Origin: Methanosarcina barkeri MS
GTDB lineage: Archaea; Halobacteriota; Methanosarcinia; Methanosarcinales; Methanosarcinaceae
Direction: 5' to 3'
Length of the DNA: 64,000 nt
Assembly (NCBI RefSeq): GCF_000970025.1
Contig: NZ_CP009528.1
Coordinates: forward strand, 2,219,168-2,283,167
Under the pieces are notes generated by a model. The model saw nothing but the letters and a program-made list of their open reading frames with translations. It was not told the origin of the DNA and did no database searches. A program made the position numbers and the translations under genes. This document shows, in pieces, positions 37,975-47,277 of this stretch. The first letter of the stretch is position 1; each line of letters starts with the position of its first letter.

Positions 37975-38047
37975 AGCCCGGTAGTGTAGTGGTCAATCAT
38001 GCGGGACTCTGGATCCTGCAACCTCGGTTCGAATCCGTGCCGGGCTA
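37975..38047 (+). tRNA. tRNA-Gln (anticodon CTG)
   Basis: The cloverleaf is complete: acceptor AGCCCGG pairs with CCGGGCT, then discriminator A. The anticodon stem CGGGA/TCCTG encloses the loop CTCTGGA with CTG at positions 34-36. The T loop is TTCGAAT, with a T-T mismatch at the second pair of the T stem. No intron and no encoded CCA. Confidence 0.93.
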
Positions 38048-38125
38048 TACATGATTCTTAATAAACTACTTTTTTGACACGAAGATTATAGTTTTTATTC
38101 TACTGTTAGCTCCATATGAAGTTAA

Positions 38126-38818
38126 TCAGTCCTTTATCGAAAGTCCTCCAAATGCAATGAATCCTGTAATTATAATATCAGGCTTTTCCGAATCGCTCTC
38201 TCTGCGTATTGAACTCCTTGGTCTTTCGTCTTCAATACCACCCAAAATCGGTATCGCTTCCGTCTCAATTTGCCATTTCTCAGGAACTTTTAAGTCAACA
38301 CCCCCAAAAAGAGCAACTACATTTATTTTTGCAGGTGGTTTCTCAATGCTAGAATCCCTCAAGTCAAGATCTACTCCTCCAAAGATCGTAGTAATGTCCC
38401 CACCTCGAAAACCTTTGGAATTACTGGCGCTGCTCACTCCACCAAAGACTGCAAATAGATCTATGGTTTCATTACTTTTTCTAAAAACAGATAAACGGCC
38501 CTTCCTTTCGGTCAAAATTCCAATTCCCATAACAATAATTAGCAAGGGCCACCAGTCTGTGAGAGCTTCCCAGGAAATTATGTCAAGAATAAATAACTGA
38601 AGAGTTGTGAAAACTACTATCAAAAAGATAGGCCCTGACAAACTGGAAAACTTGCTTTTCCAGAGTGCATAAAATCCAAGTAGAATAAATAAAGAGGGAA
38701 TGTATTCCAGCAGTTGGATGGTATCGTATATTCCAGTAGTCCTGAGCAGGAGAAGAACCCCAAGAATCAGTACAATAGTTCCAAACATTGTCTGGTATGA
38801 TATTTTAGTCATTCTCAT
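38126..38818 (-). CDS. LiaF-like membrane protein (LiaI-type helices plus DUF2154-type domain)
   Basis: The 230-residue protein has four membrane helices in its first half (TMFGTIVLILGVLLLLRTTG, a second near 40-53, a third with FLIVVFTTLQLFIL, a fourth with WPLLIIVMGIGIL). The second half is a beta-helical domain with FAVFGGVSS, TIFGGVDLDL, ALFGGVDLKV and FIAFGGLSI repeats, as in the C-terminal domain of LiaF. In bacteria LiaF regulates envelope stress; archaeal homologues have no proven role. It is convergent with the tRNA-Gln and stands alone. Confidence 0.8.
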   Translation of the reverse strand: MRMTKISYQTMFGTIVLILGVLLLLRTTGIYDTIQLLEYIPSLFILLGFYALWKSKFSSLSGPIFLIVVFTTLQLFILDIISWEALTDWWPLLIIVMGIGILTERKGRLSVFRKSNETIDLFAVFGGVSSASNSKGFRGGDITTIFGGVDLDLRDSSIEKPPAKINVVALFGGVDLKVPEKWQIETEAIPILGGIEDERPRSSIRRESDSEKPDIIITGFIAFGGLSIKD

Positions 38819-39565
38819 CTCTCATATTAAAATTTAGGGTTTAATTATATGCCCGTATCTAAACAATTTATTCAGCTTTACTACAACAGTAGACTTTCTG
38901 GAGTTTGTCCTGAACAATGCGTTAAGCAATATTTAAAACAGTCTTTCTATCATATTAAGTACATACTATTATAATAATTTTTAGCAACTTCGACTATTAA
39001 ATCACATATATTTTAATTGAAAAATATATATAATTATATATTAACAAATTCATGTAATTATATATTTATCTTGAATCTTAATTGGAAAAGTTAAAGAGTA
39101 GTTAAAGGCTCTATAAAAGTTTAGACCTCTTAAAGAGGATTAGTTTTTTAAGGGATATTAAACCTTATTTGCCCAATTAAGTGTAGTGTCAGCCATCTCC
39201 CAGTTAAGGCACATTCATTAAATGATTTATTTGCTGTTTAAATGGCTTAAGTACTCTTTAATTGATAAATTAAACGTTGATTTATCCTTACTTGTAACAT
39301 TAAATTTTGTATGGATGAAAATGACATCAGATGCCTTATTTAAAAATAAACATATATTGTAAAAGAATAAAATAGTTATCTCGCTTTTTTCTTGATTTAA
39401 ACGAGTATTATAGATTAGTTATCTAAAAAATTGATTTTAGAGTGTACCTTAATTGGGGAAACTCTAAATGCATACATATTATCCAAAATAAGCATTGTAT
39501 GCCATTAGTTTTAGTACTGATTTAGAAGGGCCCTATAAAGGTTCTATTATGTTTTCTATTAAAGG
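38819..39565. other. Intergenic region, nothing supported
   Basis: AT-rich, with a small CCTCTTAAAGAGG hairpin near 39127. No readable gene or larger repeat was found. Confidence 0.5.
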
Positions 39566-40207
39566 TTATAAATCCCCAGCTCTCAGTTCTGCAATATACG
39601 GGTCATAAGCTGCAGTTGAGCCGCCCGAACAGCGTGCAATGTAATAATCTGCAACAATACAAGCTTGCTGCTCACGATTATATTCACGGAAGTGCCTTTT
39701 TTCCCCAACCTTGTATGCATACCCATCACTTGCCTGCGCATGAAATGCTTCAACCAGATATTGCGAACCTGTATGTTCCATCTGCGCGACATGGGTTAAT
39801 TCATGTATAAGCCATTTCATATCTGAGCTGCCTGCTGTTGTGTTAAGCTTTCTATTGAAGTTGACTGTATGAAAGGTTGCAACCCCCATACCTGAGCATC
39901 TCTTCAGCTTTGCCCCCAGCCAGGCGAGAAATGAAGCTTCGTCGATATGCACCTTTTGATAATTAATTCTGTTTTCAAATATGCTTCGAGCTTCTTTTTC
40001 CTCTACTGCAGTAAGTTTCCGGGTATTAATTTTGACAATTTGCCATAAATGATCCATAAGCTCAGGGAAGGCACAAATATCGAGAATTTTTGAGATAGCA
40101 CGGCCGACACGTATAGTGAGAGCTAACAGCTCATATCGTATCAGTTTTAAAAACCCTACTTTCCCTACCAGATTAGAGTCTTGATAATTTTTGAAGACGG
40201 CTTTCAT
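39566..40207 (-). CDS. DUF4157-like protein with HExxH zinc-protease motif
   Basis: The 213-residue protein carries MKWLIHELTHVAQMEHTGSQ near residue 135. The HELTHVAQ motif is typical of DUF4157/eCIS-core-type putative metallopeptidases. A later EAFHAQASDGYAY could give the third zinc ligand. No signal peptide is present. In bacteria the domain often travels with contractile injection systems or toxins; none is seen here, so it may be a stand-alone or orphaned protein. Overlapping short frames are shadows. The weak ribosome binding site GGTGAT lies near the ATG. Confidence 0.7.
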   Translation of the reverse strand: MKAVFKNYQDSNLVGKVGFLKLIRYELLALTIRVGRAISKILDICAFPELMDHLWQIVKINTRKLTAVEEKEARSIFENRINYQKVHIDEASFLAWLGAKLKRCSGMGVATFHTVNFNRKLNTTAGSSDMKWLIHELTHVAQMEHTGSQYLVEAFHAQASDGYAYKVGEKRHFREYNREQQACIVADYYIARCSGGSTAAYDPYIAELRAGDL

Positions 40208-41300
40208 ACAATCACCTGCATTACTATTTTTCAGGTTTTAATGCCTTGTCTCCTAACCCCCAGCTAATGACTTCTATACCTTGATTCCTATATACACTAC
40301 ACTGAAAAGCAGTTGGTCTTAAATGTAAAAGTCTGAGTATGTAAAAAAGACATTTCAGCTTTCTTAACACAACTTCTTAAGTGAATTAAATGTTCACATT
40401 ATTATAAAAACATTGGTTGAACAGCAAGTTTCTTTTTTGGGAGGAACAGCATGAAAGAACATAGTTGAAATATTTGCATGGCAAAAATTTATTCACTGTA
40501 CTCTTTATGGTAGAGCTCTATTCACTGCGAATCTAAACTGTAATGCATCAGTTAGTTAACTCTAAAATGTTTTTACATTTCTAATTTTTATATTCTCCAG
40601 TCTAAAACTCGAGGTGTCTTACTCAAAAATTAGAATCATTCCATAGCTTTTGTTTTATATTTCATTATTTATACTTAAATTACATTCAGATTTGGATAAA
40701 GCTAGTATGGAGAAAAAGTAATCATATTATAGGATTTTAAATAGAAGAAAGAAAAAAGATTCTGACAGAAAAAACAGGGAACAAAAGCAAAAATTCAGTA
40801 TTGAATTGGTGTTGATGAGGAAAAACACAGTGATAGTAAAAACCATCTTATTGCTTCTCAGACACTATCTTTCCACAATTTTCTTTTGACTTCTTCTGTT
40901 AACACAAACAATTATATTTATAAATAATATTAAATAGCATAGAATACAATTGTCTAATCAGTATTTTATTACCTACTTTGTTGAAGTTTAGCGAAGTGAG
41001 TGATTGGGTGGGATCATAAATCTATCGCTATTTAGTAATTATCTGAGTTATTAGTGATTACCTATGCCTGGTATACAGCTATATTTTATGGATTTTTGAC
41101 TATACATTTTTACTGTAGTCATATATTTATAAAAAATATATATAGCTTTATGCAAGAGAGAATAAACTTTGTGATGCATAGTATGCGGATTGGTATCGGA
41201 TAATGTGGTTTCACGGAGAATACAAATATGTGACTGAAAAACTGTACTACAGGTAAGAATACAGAACGCAAGTGAGTTCCTTTGAGTTTGGGGGTATTAA
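40208..41300. other. 1.1-kb intergenic region with the promoter of the glycan cluster
   Basis: No gene is supported. A strong TATA-like TATTTATAAAAAATATATAT at 41127-41146 lies about 155 bp before the first glycan gene, implying a long 5' leader. The leader ends with the GGGGG ribosome-binding run. Confidence 0.5.
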
Positions 41301-43691
41301 TTGAATAAACAATTGAAAATGTTATTTATAGGAACTTATGTTCCAAAAGAGTGTGGGATTGCCACATTCACATCCGATCTTTTAAATTCAATTCCCGGAG
41401 AAGGTAATGACGTTCATTGTGAAGTAATTGCTTTGAACGATCCCTCTGAGACCTATAATTATCCTGAAGAAGTCGTTTTTCAAATACAGAGGGACAGGAT
41501 AGAGGATTATTACCGGGCTGCGGATTATATAAACCAATCTGATATTGATATCGTATGCCTGCAACACGAATTTGGGCTTTTCTGGGGAAATGCTGGAGAC
41601 TATATTTTTGCTCTTCTATCAGGAATCAACAAACCTGTGATAAGCACGATGCATACTGTAATCCGGGAGCCTGAACCTGAGTATCGAGCATCCACGGAAA
41701 AACTCATCAGATATTCCGAAAAGCTGATCGTAATGAGCCAGACTGCAGTCGAAATGTTAAAAGACGTTTATAAAGTTTCTGAGGATAAAATAGAATTAAT
41801 CTTTCACGGAGTACCTGACTACCCTTTTAACAACTGCAGTAAGTATAAAAATAGATTGAACCTGAAGGGATCTCCGCTTGTCTTAACTTTCGGCCTGCTG
41901 AGCCAGAATAAAGGTATCGAAAGTATGCTTGATGCTCTTCCTGAAGTCATAAGCCAGTACCCTGAGCTCATTTACCTCATACTGGGTGCTACGCATCCTA
42001 TAATTAAAAAGAACTTTGGAGAAACATACAGACAATACCTCCAGAATAAGGTTTCAGAACTCGGACTTGAAAAAAATGTAGTATTCCATGACAAATTTGT
42101 CGAGAAAGAAGAACTTTGTAATTATATCCTTGCCAGTGATATCTACGTATCTCCCTATCTTTCCAGAGAGCAGATAGTAAGCGGCGCTCTGACCTATGCA
42201 ATTGGTATGGGAAAAGCAATAGTTTCCACTCCATACTGGTATGCTCAGGAAATGCTTTCTGATAATCGCGGTTTGCTTGTAGATTTTGGAGACACGAGCG
42301 GTTTAAGAAAATCTCTTTTGCATTTAATCGAAAATCCAGAAGAGTGTGATAAGATGCGCAAAAAGGCATATGATTTTGGTCGAAAAATGACGTGGAAAAA
42401 CGTAGGTAAACAATATAATAAGGTTTTTACCAGGTCCTTAAAGAATTACAGTGCCTACTCCACCTCGAAAAAGTTTAATTTCCTTCCGAACCACCTGCCT
42501 GAAGTAAAACTTGATTACCTGAAATTGTTAACCGACGACGTGGGCATTATCCAGCATACCAATTTAGGTGTACCGGCTCGTCATTACGGATATAGTACTG
42601 ATGACGTAGGTCGAGCTCTTGTTGCACTGACACAGTTAATAGATAACCAGAAGAAAGCTGAGGAGTTCTGGAAGTTAATTACCACATATCTGAGTTTTCT
42701 TGAACATGCCCAGACCGACACGGGTCACTTCCACAACTTCATGAGCTACAAAAGGGAATTTCTGGACGAAAAGGGAAGTGAGGATACTCTCGGACGTGCT
42801 ATCTACGGGCTTGGGCACGTGGTAAGCTGCCCTTACCTTTCTAAAAATATACGCACGCTTGCTCATACCCTTATGAGTAGAGCTAGACCCGAGATGGAGA
42901 AGCTTAACTGTCCAAGGGCAAAAGCCTATGCCATGTGCGGCCTGTACGAAATGCTCAGAACAGATGTGGATACCGATGAATTAGAATCGGTATTTAATTC
43001 GCGCAGGGACGCCGCCAAGTCCGTAGACTCCCTTGTAAGTAAAGATACCTTTGAATCCATATTTGTCAGCCACGCGAATTCTCTGGCCGACTTATATGAG
43101 GCTAACCATAAAGAAGATTGGAACTGGTTCGAACCTACAGTAACCTATAGTAATGCAAAACTTAGCGAATCCCTTTTACTGGCATACAATTACACAAAAG
43201 ATCGAACTTATCGTAAGGTCGGCCTTGATACCCTGAATTTTCTTACTGAGATTCAGTGGAACGGTGACTTTTTTGACATTGTTGGAAACCAGGGCTGGTA
43301 TTCTTACAATGGGGAAAAGCCTATTTTTGACCAGCAGCCCATCGAAGCAGGTTATCTGACTCAAGCTTATGTTTCAGCTTATGAGATTGTACGAGATAGA
43401 AGATATCTGGAACTTGCAAGATATTCTTTTGAATACTTCCTTGGAAGAAATCGTTTGCAAACTGTTATGTATGATTATTCCACAGGCGCGGTCTGTGATG
43501 GGCTCAACCGCGATGGTATGAATTGTAACCAGGGTGCAGAATCCATAATTTGCTTCCTTATGGCTTTAAACTCTTTAAATAAGCATATGGATAAAGCTTT
43601 CAGTACTATATTGCAGTCCAGGGTAAGCGATGAGGTAGATGGCAGAATTCTGCAGAAAAGAAAGAGTTTTTTTGTCAGCAAATCAGGTTGA
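41301..43691 (+). CDS. Long GT4-family glycosyltransferase with C-terminal helical toroid-like domain
   Basis: The 796-residue protein begins MLFIGTYVPKECGIATFTSD, the first strand and donor loop of a GT-B glycosyltransferase. PLVLTFGLLSQNKGIE and YVSPYLSREQIVSGAL mark the GT4 donor-binding half. After about residue 390 a second domain follows (HYGYSTDDVGRALVALTQL, DTGHFHNFMSYKREF, EDTLGRAIYGLGH), resembling an alpha/alpha-toroid glycan-active fold. Start is TTG, six bases after GGGGG. It leads a cluster with a GH130-like enzyme and a GT4-cupin, so mannoside synthesis or remodelling is likely. Confidence 0.85.
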   Translation: MNKQLKMLFIGTYVPKECGIATFTSDLLNSIPGEGNDVHCEVIALNDPSETYNYPEEVVFQIQRDRIEDYYRAADYINQSDIDIVCLQHEFGLFWGNAGDYIFALLSGINKPVISTMHTVIREPEPEYRASTEKLIRYSEKLIVMSQTAVEMLKDVYKVSEDKIELIFHGVPDYPFNNCSKYKNRLNLKGSPLVLTFGLLSQNKGIESMLDALPEVISQYPELIYLILGATHPIIKKNFGETYRQYLQNKVSELGLEKNVVFHDKFVEKEELCNYILASDIYVSPYLSREQIVSGALTYAIGMGKAIVSTPYWYAQEMLSDNRGLLVDFGDTSGLRKSLLHLIENPEECDKMRKKAYDFGRKMTWKNVGKQYNKVFTRSLKNYSAYSTSKKFNFLPNHLPEVKLDYLKLLTDDVGIIQHTNLGVPARHYGYSTDDVGRALVALTQLIDNQKKAEEFWKLITTYLSFLEHAQTDTGHFHNFMSYKREFLDEKGSEDTLGRAIYGLGHVVSCPYLSKNIRTLAHTLMSRARPEMEKLNCPRAKAYAMCGLYEMLRTDVDTDELESVFNSRRDAAKSVDSLVSKDTFESIFVSHANSLADLYEANHKEDWNWFEPTVTYSNAKLSESLLLAYNYTKDRTYRKVGLDTLNFLTEIQWNGDFFDIVGNQGWYSYNGEKPIFDQQPIEAGYLTQAYVSAYEIVRDRRYLELARYSFEYFLGRNRLQTVMYDYSTGAVCDGLNRDGMNCNQGAESIICFLMALNSLNKHMDKAFSTILQSRVSDEVDGRILQKRKSFFVSKSG

Positions 43692-43720
43692 GTAAGAGAA
43701 GAAAGTAAAAGGGTATACGA

Positions 43721-43869
43721 TCCAGAGGGTAAGAGAATAACATGATCTGAGGGATAAGAGAATAATATGTCTGGGGAGCAAGAATAACATGATCTGAAGG
43801 ATGAGAGACTAATATAATCTGGGGAGTAAGAATAACATGATTGGGGGATGAGAGAATAATATGATCTGG
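43721..43869 (+). repeat. Degenerate tandem repeat running into the GH130 start codon
   Basis: About six units of 22-28 bp built on GGATGAGAGAATAATATGATCTG fragments (GAGAATAA, then ATGATCTG or variants) fill the gap between the two genes. The last unit supplies the real ATG at 43861. Earlier units contain look-alike ATGs in the same local context. Confidence 0.8.
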
Positions 43870-44895
43870 AAAGACCATGGGGAGTTATTTGTAAGATACG
43901 ATAGGAATCCTATATTAACCGTTGACGATTGGCCTTATAGGGCCCATTCAGTTTTTAATCCTGCAGCTGCTATAGTTGATGGCACTACCCTATTACTGGT
44001 CAGGGTCGAAGATCACAGGGGCTTTTCTCACTTTACAATAGCAAGGAGTAAAAATGGAATTTATGGCTGGGAAATTGATCCTGAACCAACCTTTGCTCCT
44101 GACCCTGTAAGCTACCCTGAAGAAATATACGGTATCGAAGACCCGCGCATAACTTATATAGATGAGATGGAAAAGTGGGCTGTGGCGTATACGGCTTTTT
44201 CGGATTCAGGACCTTTAACTGCACTTGCCTTTACCAAGGATTTCCGAAATTTTGATCGAATAGGAGCTACCTTACCTCCTGAAAACAAGGATGCTGCGGT
44301 TTTTCCTGTAAGGTTTAACGGCAGATGGGCAATGTTACACAGGCCTGTATCTTTAATAAGTGGTGCAAAAGCAAATATCTGGATTTCCTTTTCACCTGAT
44401 ATGAAATACTGGGGAGAGCATGAGGTTCTTCTATATGCCAGAGAAGGTGGATGGTGGGACGCAAACAAAATAGGCCTGTCCCCACAGCCAATCCGTGTAC
44501 CTGATGGATGGTTAATTATGTACCATGGAGTACGCCAGACAACAGCTAAGGCAAGTTACCGGCTTGGACTTGCCCTTCTTGATCCTGATGATCCTAGGAA
44601 AGTGCTCCACAGATCTGAAGGCTGGGTTTTCGGGCCACGTGAAATGTATGAACGCAGTGGAGACGTCAATGACGTTGTTTTCCCCTGCGGATGGGTACTT
44701 GCAGGCGATGAAATTCGTATTTATTATGGGAGTGCAGATACTTCAGTATCGTTAGCTACTGCAAAAGTAAGCGATGTTCTGAAATATATCCATGAGTGCC
44801 CGGAAAAACAGTGCCCGGATGAGTACTGCCGGTGGTTTGAAGAAGATATAGAAAGTTCCACTGATCCGAAAAGAGGATATTCAAAATTGAGATAA
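43861..44895 (+). CDS. GH130-like mannoside phosphorylase/hydrolase
   Basis: The 344-residue protein is a five-bladed propeller of the GH130/DUF377 type: FNPAAAIVDGTTLLLVRVED, YGIEDPRITYID (with the conserved Asp), NKDAAVFPVRFNGRWAMLHR, GGWWDANKIGLSPQPI and GWLIMYHGVR. Family members cleave beta-mannosides, often by phosphorolysis to mannose-1-phosphate. A phosphate-binding set of Arg, His and Tyr residues seems present (HR in AMLHR, YHGVR). It sits between two glycosyltransferase genes on the same strand, pointing to turnover of a mannose polymer or glycoside. The start lies inside a tandem repeat. Confidence 0.88.
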   Translation: MIWKDHGELFVRYDRNPILTVDDWPYRAHSVFNPAAAIVDGTTLLLVRVEDHRGFSHFTIARSKNGIYGWEIDPEPTFAPDPVSYPEEIYGIEDPRITYIDEMEKWAVAYTAFSDSGPLTALAFTKDFRNFDRIGATLPPENKDAAVFPVRFNGRWAMLHRPVSLISGAKANIWISFSPDMKYWGEHEVLLYAREGGWWDANKIGLSPQPIRVPDGWLIMYHGVRQTTAKASYRLGLALLDPDDPRKVLHRSEGWVFGPREMYERSGDVNDVVFPCGWVLAGDEIRIYYGSADTSVSLATAKVSDVLKYIHECPEKQCPDEYCRWFEEDIESSTDPKRGYSKLR

Positions 44896-44921
44896 AATAA
44901 ATAAAAATTAAGTTTGGGGAT

Positions 44922-46298
44922 GTGAGTGATTTTGGGGGTATTAATATAAGAATTGCAATGTTGTCTCCGATTGCCTGGAGCACGCCACCTAAAAAGTATG
45001 GTCCCTGGGAATCTATTGTATCGTTATTAACTGAAGGACTGGTAAAAAGAGGTATTGACGTTACACTGTTTGCCACAGCAGATTCTCACACTGGAGCAAA
45101 GCTTCATGCTGTGTGCCCGAGACCTTATGAAGAAGATAAGGATATGATCAGAAAGGTTTATGAAGGCCTGCATATATCCGAAGTTTTCGAGAGAGAAAAG
45201 GAATTCGATATAATCCATAATCATTTCGATTATCTTCCTCTGACTTACAGTGCACTTGTGGATACGCCTGTTGTAACAACAATCCATGGTATTTCTTCAC
45301 GGAAAATTTTGCCTGTATATAAAAAGTACAATAATAGAACTTTTTACGTATCCATAAGTGATGCCTACCGATGCCGTGATCTGGACTATATAGCAACGGT
45401 TCGTCACGGAATTGACATAGAAAGCTTTTATTTCAATGAAAAACCGCAGGATTATCTACTTTTTTTATCACGCCTGCATAAAGACAAAGGCGTAAGGGAA
45501 GCAATACAGGTCGCAAAAAAAACTGGCAGAAAACTTAGAATTGCTGGTTTCATTGCAGATCAGGCTTATTTTGAAAAAGAAGTCCAGCCCTATCTGGACA
45601 ATGAACAGATTATTTATGAGGGACATGTCACACCTGAGTTTAAGAAGGAACTCCTATCAAATGCCTATGCTTTGCTGCACATGATTAATTATGAAGAGGC
45701 TTTCGGGATTGGCGTAGTTGAAGCTATGGCCAGCGGGACGCCGGTAATTGCAATGAACAGGGGTTCAATGCCTGAGCTTATCCGGGATGGAGAGACTGGA
45801 TTTCTTGTTAATAGTGTTGAGGAAGCTGCCGAAGCTGTGCAAAAACTTGGCTCCATATCCCGCAAAAAATGCAGGGAAAACGTAGAAAAACGTTTTTCGG
45901 TTGACAGGATGGTGGATGATTACATTAAAGTGTATGAGACCATCCTCGAAAAATGTAAACGTGAGGAAAAAAGGCCCTGGGGCTTTTATGAAGTGCTCGG
46001 ACAGAGGCCTGGATATAAGGTCAAAAGCCTTACTGTTATTCCTCAGGGTGAAATCTCACTCCAGCGCCATTTTCACAGAAGCGAGCACTGGTTCATAATC
46101 AGTGGAAAAGGTCTTGTAATTAAAAACGGGAATGAAATAAGGGTTATTCCTGGAGATTCGGTCGATCTTCCGGTAAATGAGATTCATCGAATTAAGAATA
46201 TAGGCAGTCAAAACCTTGTTTTCATTGAGATCGCACAGGGAGACTATATCGGAGAAGACGATATTGAAAGGCTTGAAGATAAATATGGGAGAGTTTGA
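44922..46298 (+). CDS. GT4 glycosyltransferase fused to a mannose-6-phosphate isomerase type II cupin
   Basis: Residues 1-345 are a GT-B enzyme (RIAMLSPIAWSTPPKKYGPW, YLLFLSRLHKDKGVREAI, EAFGIGVVEAMASGTPVIAM). Residues 350-458 are a cupin matching the C-terminal domain of ManC/PMI type II: KRPWGFYEVL, then GEISLQRHFHRSEHWFIISG and DLPVNEIHRIKNIG, with metal-binding His residues. The fusion would couple mannose-phosphate supply to transfer. GTG 44922 is taken as start, but the 15-mer TTTGGGGGTATTAAT found before the 41301 start recurs inside this frame, so initiation at ATA 44946 is conceivable. It is third in the glycan cluster. Confidence 0.85.
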   Translation: MSDFGGINIRIAMLSPIAWSTPPKKYGPWESIVSLLTEGLVKRGIDVTLFATADSHTGAKLHAVCPRPYEEDKDMIRKVYEGLHISEVFEREKEFDIIHNHFDYLPLTYSALVDTPVVTTIHGISSRKILPVYKKYNNRTFYVSISDAYRCRDLDYIATVRHGIDIESFYFNEKPQDYLLFLSRLHKDKGVREAIQVAKKTGRKLRIAGFIADQAYFEKEVQPYLDNEQIIYEGHVTPEFKKELLSNAYALLHMINYEEAFGIGVVEAMASGTPVIAMNRGSMPELIRDGETGFLVNSVEEAAEAVQKLGSISRKKCRENVEKRFSVDRMVDDYIKVYETILEKCKREEKRPWGFYEVLGQRPGYKVKSLTVIPQGEISLQRHFHRSEHWFIISGKGLVIKNGNEIRVIPGDSVDLPVNEIHRIKNIGSQNLVFIEIAQGDYIGEDDIERLEDKYGRV

Positions 46299-46478
46299 GC
46301 AGGTATATGGGTGAGCTTGAGCAGATTTGTGTAGATTGAGAATGTTTCCTTTTTACAATATTTTTATTTTTTCACATTTTTAATATTAGTATGAGTTTTA
46401 AGTTAGCTAATAATTTTAAGAGTTTCCATTTTACAAGAAACTTCTTTTTCGCATTTTTACTCTAATTAATAAAAAAAT

Positions 46479-46823
46479 TCAATCAGGACATTCTGAATTG
46501 TTATAAGAATCTCTAACCTGAGCTGCCATTTTCTCACCCAGCCTTTCAGAGACATTTTCTATGAAAAGCTCGATATACTCGAATGGTACACAGCCGAGGC
46601 TTTCTTCTCCTGATAAAATGAGCCTGACAAGATATTCAAGGTCATATCGAGATAGTAGTTTTATTCTCCGCAGGAAATCCTGTGCATCTTTTGCATAGTG
46701 GTTTGCCAGTGGAGGGAGTATGGAACGATAAGTCATTCCTGAGCCTGAACAGAGATACCCCTCACATTCCGGGGCAACGGTTTTCAGAATACCAATGTCC
46801 GTTTCTGAGAGTAATCTTGCCAT
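46479..46823 (-). CDS. Small helical protein of unknown function
   Basis: About 114 residues from ATG 46823, chosen because GGTGACC precedes it; longer frames to 46886 lack a site. The chain is alpha-helical: MARLLSETDIGILKTVAPEC, then PLANHYAKDAQDFLRRIKLL, LEYLVRLILSGEESLG and LFIENVSERLGEKMAAQV. There is no signal or membrane segment. I do not recognise the family. It is convergent with the glycan cluster and probably unrelated. Confidence 0.6.
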   Translation of the reverse strand: MARLLSETDIGILKTVAPECEGYLCSGSGMTYRSILPPLANHYAKDAQDFLRRIKLLSRYDLEYLVRLILSGEESLGCVPFEYIELFIENVSERLGEKMAAQVRDSYNNSECPD

Positions 46824-47277
46824 GATGGTCACCGTGATAAAGTATAAATCTGCATTTTGAAGATATTCCGGAGATGATAGATGCATAAGTACTGTATTTC
46901 AAATACAATAGATTGTGCAGCTGGGATTTCTACATGATAATAGATACAGACTAAACGCATACAGACGGTGTTACAGAGCTTTTCTCTGTATGAGAGTGTT
47001 CTGTGTTTCTAATATTTAATCATAAGGCTGCATACCCAACTAACAGAATGCAGTTGGATGATTTAAGAAGTAAATCCAGAATATATAAGTCAAGAATAAC
47101 AATTTTGCGTTTGGCTTTTTTCAAGAGGGAGGAAGAGTAAAATTTGAGGATTGCCGAAGGATTTGCTATTGTTCGGATTGCCTCTCTTTTTAACAGTATT
47201 AAGCCTTTGTCTAAAACCTGAATTTCACTTTGTACCTCCTGGATTATTCTAGACCTCGCATTTCACTTTGCACTACC
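46824..47277. other. Intergenic region, nothing supported
   Basis: AT-rich DNA between two minus-strand genes. It should hold the promoter of the small helical protein and the end of the MBL gene. No repeats or genes noted. Confidence 0.45.
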
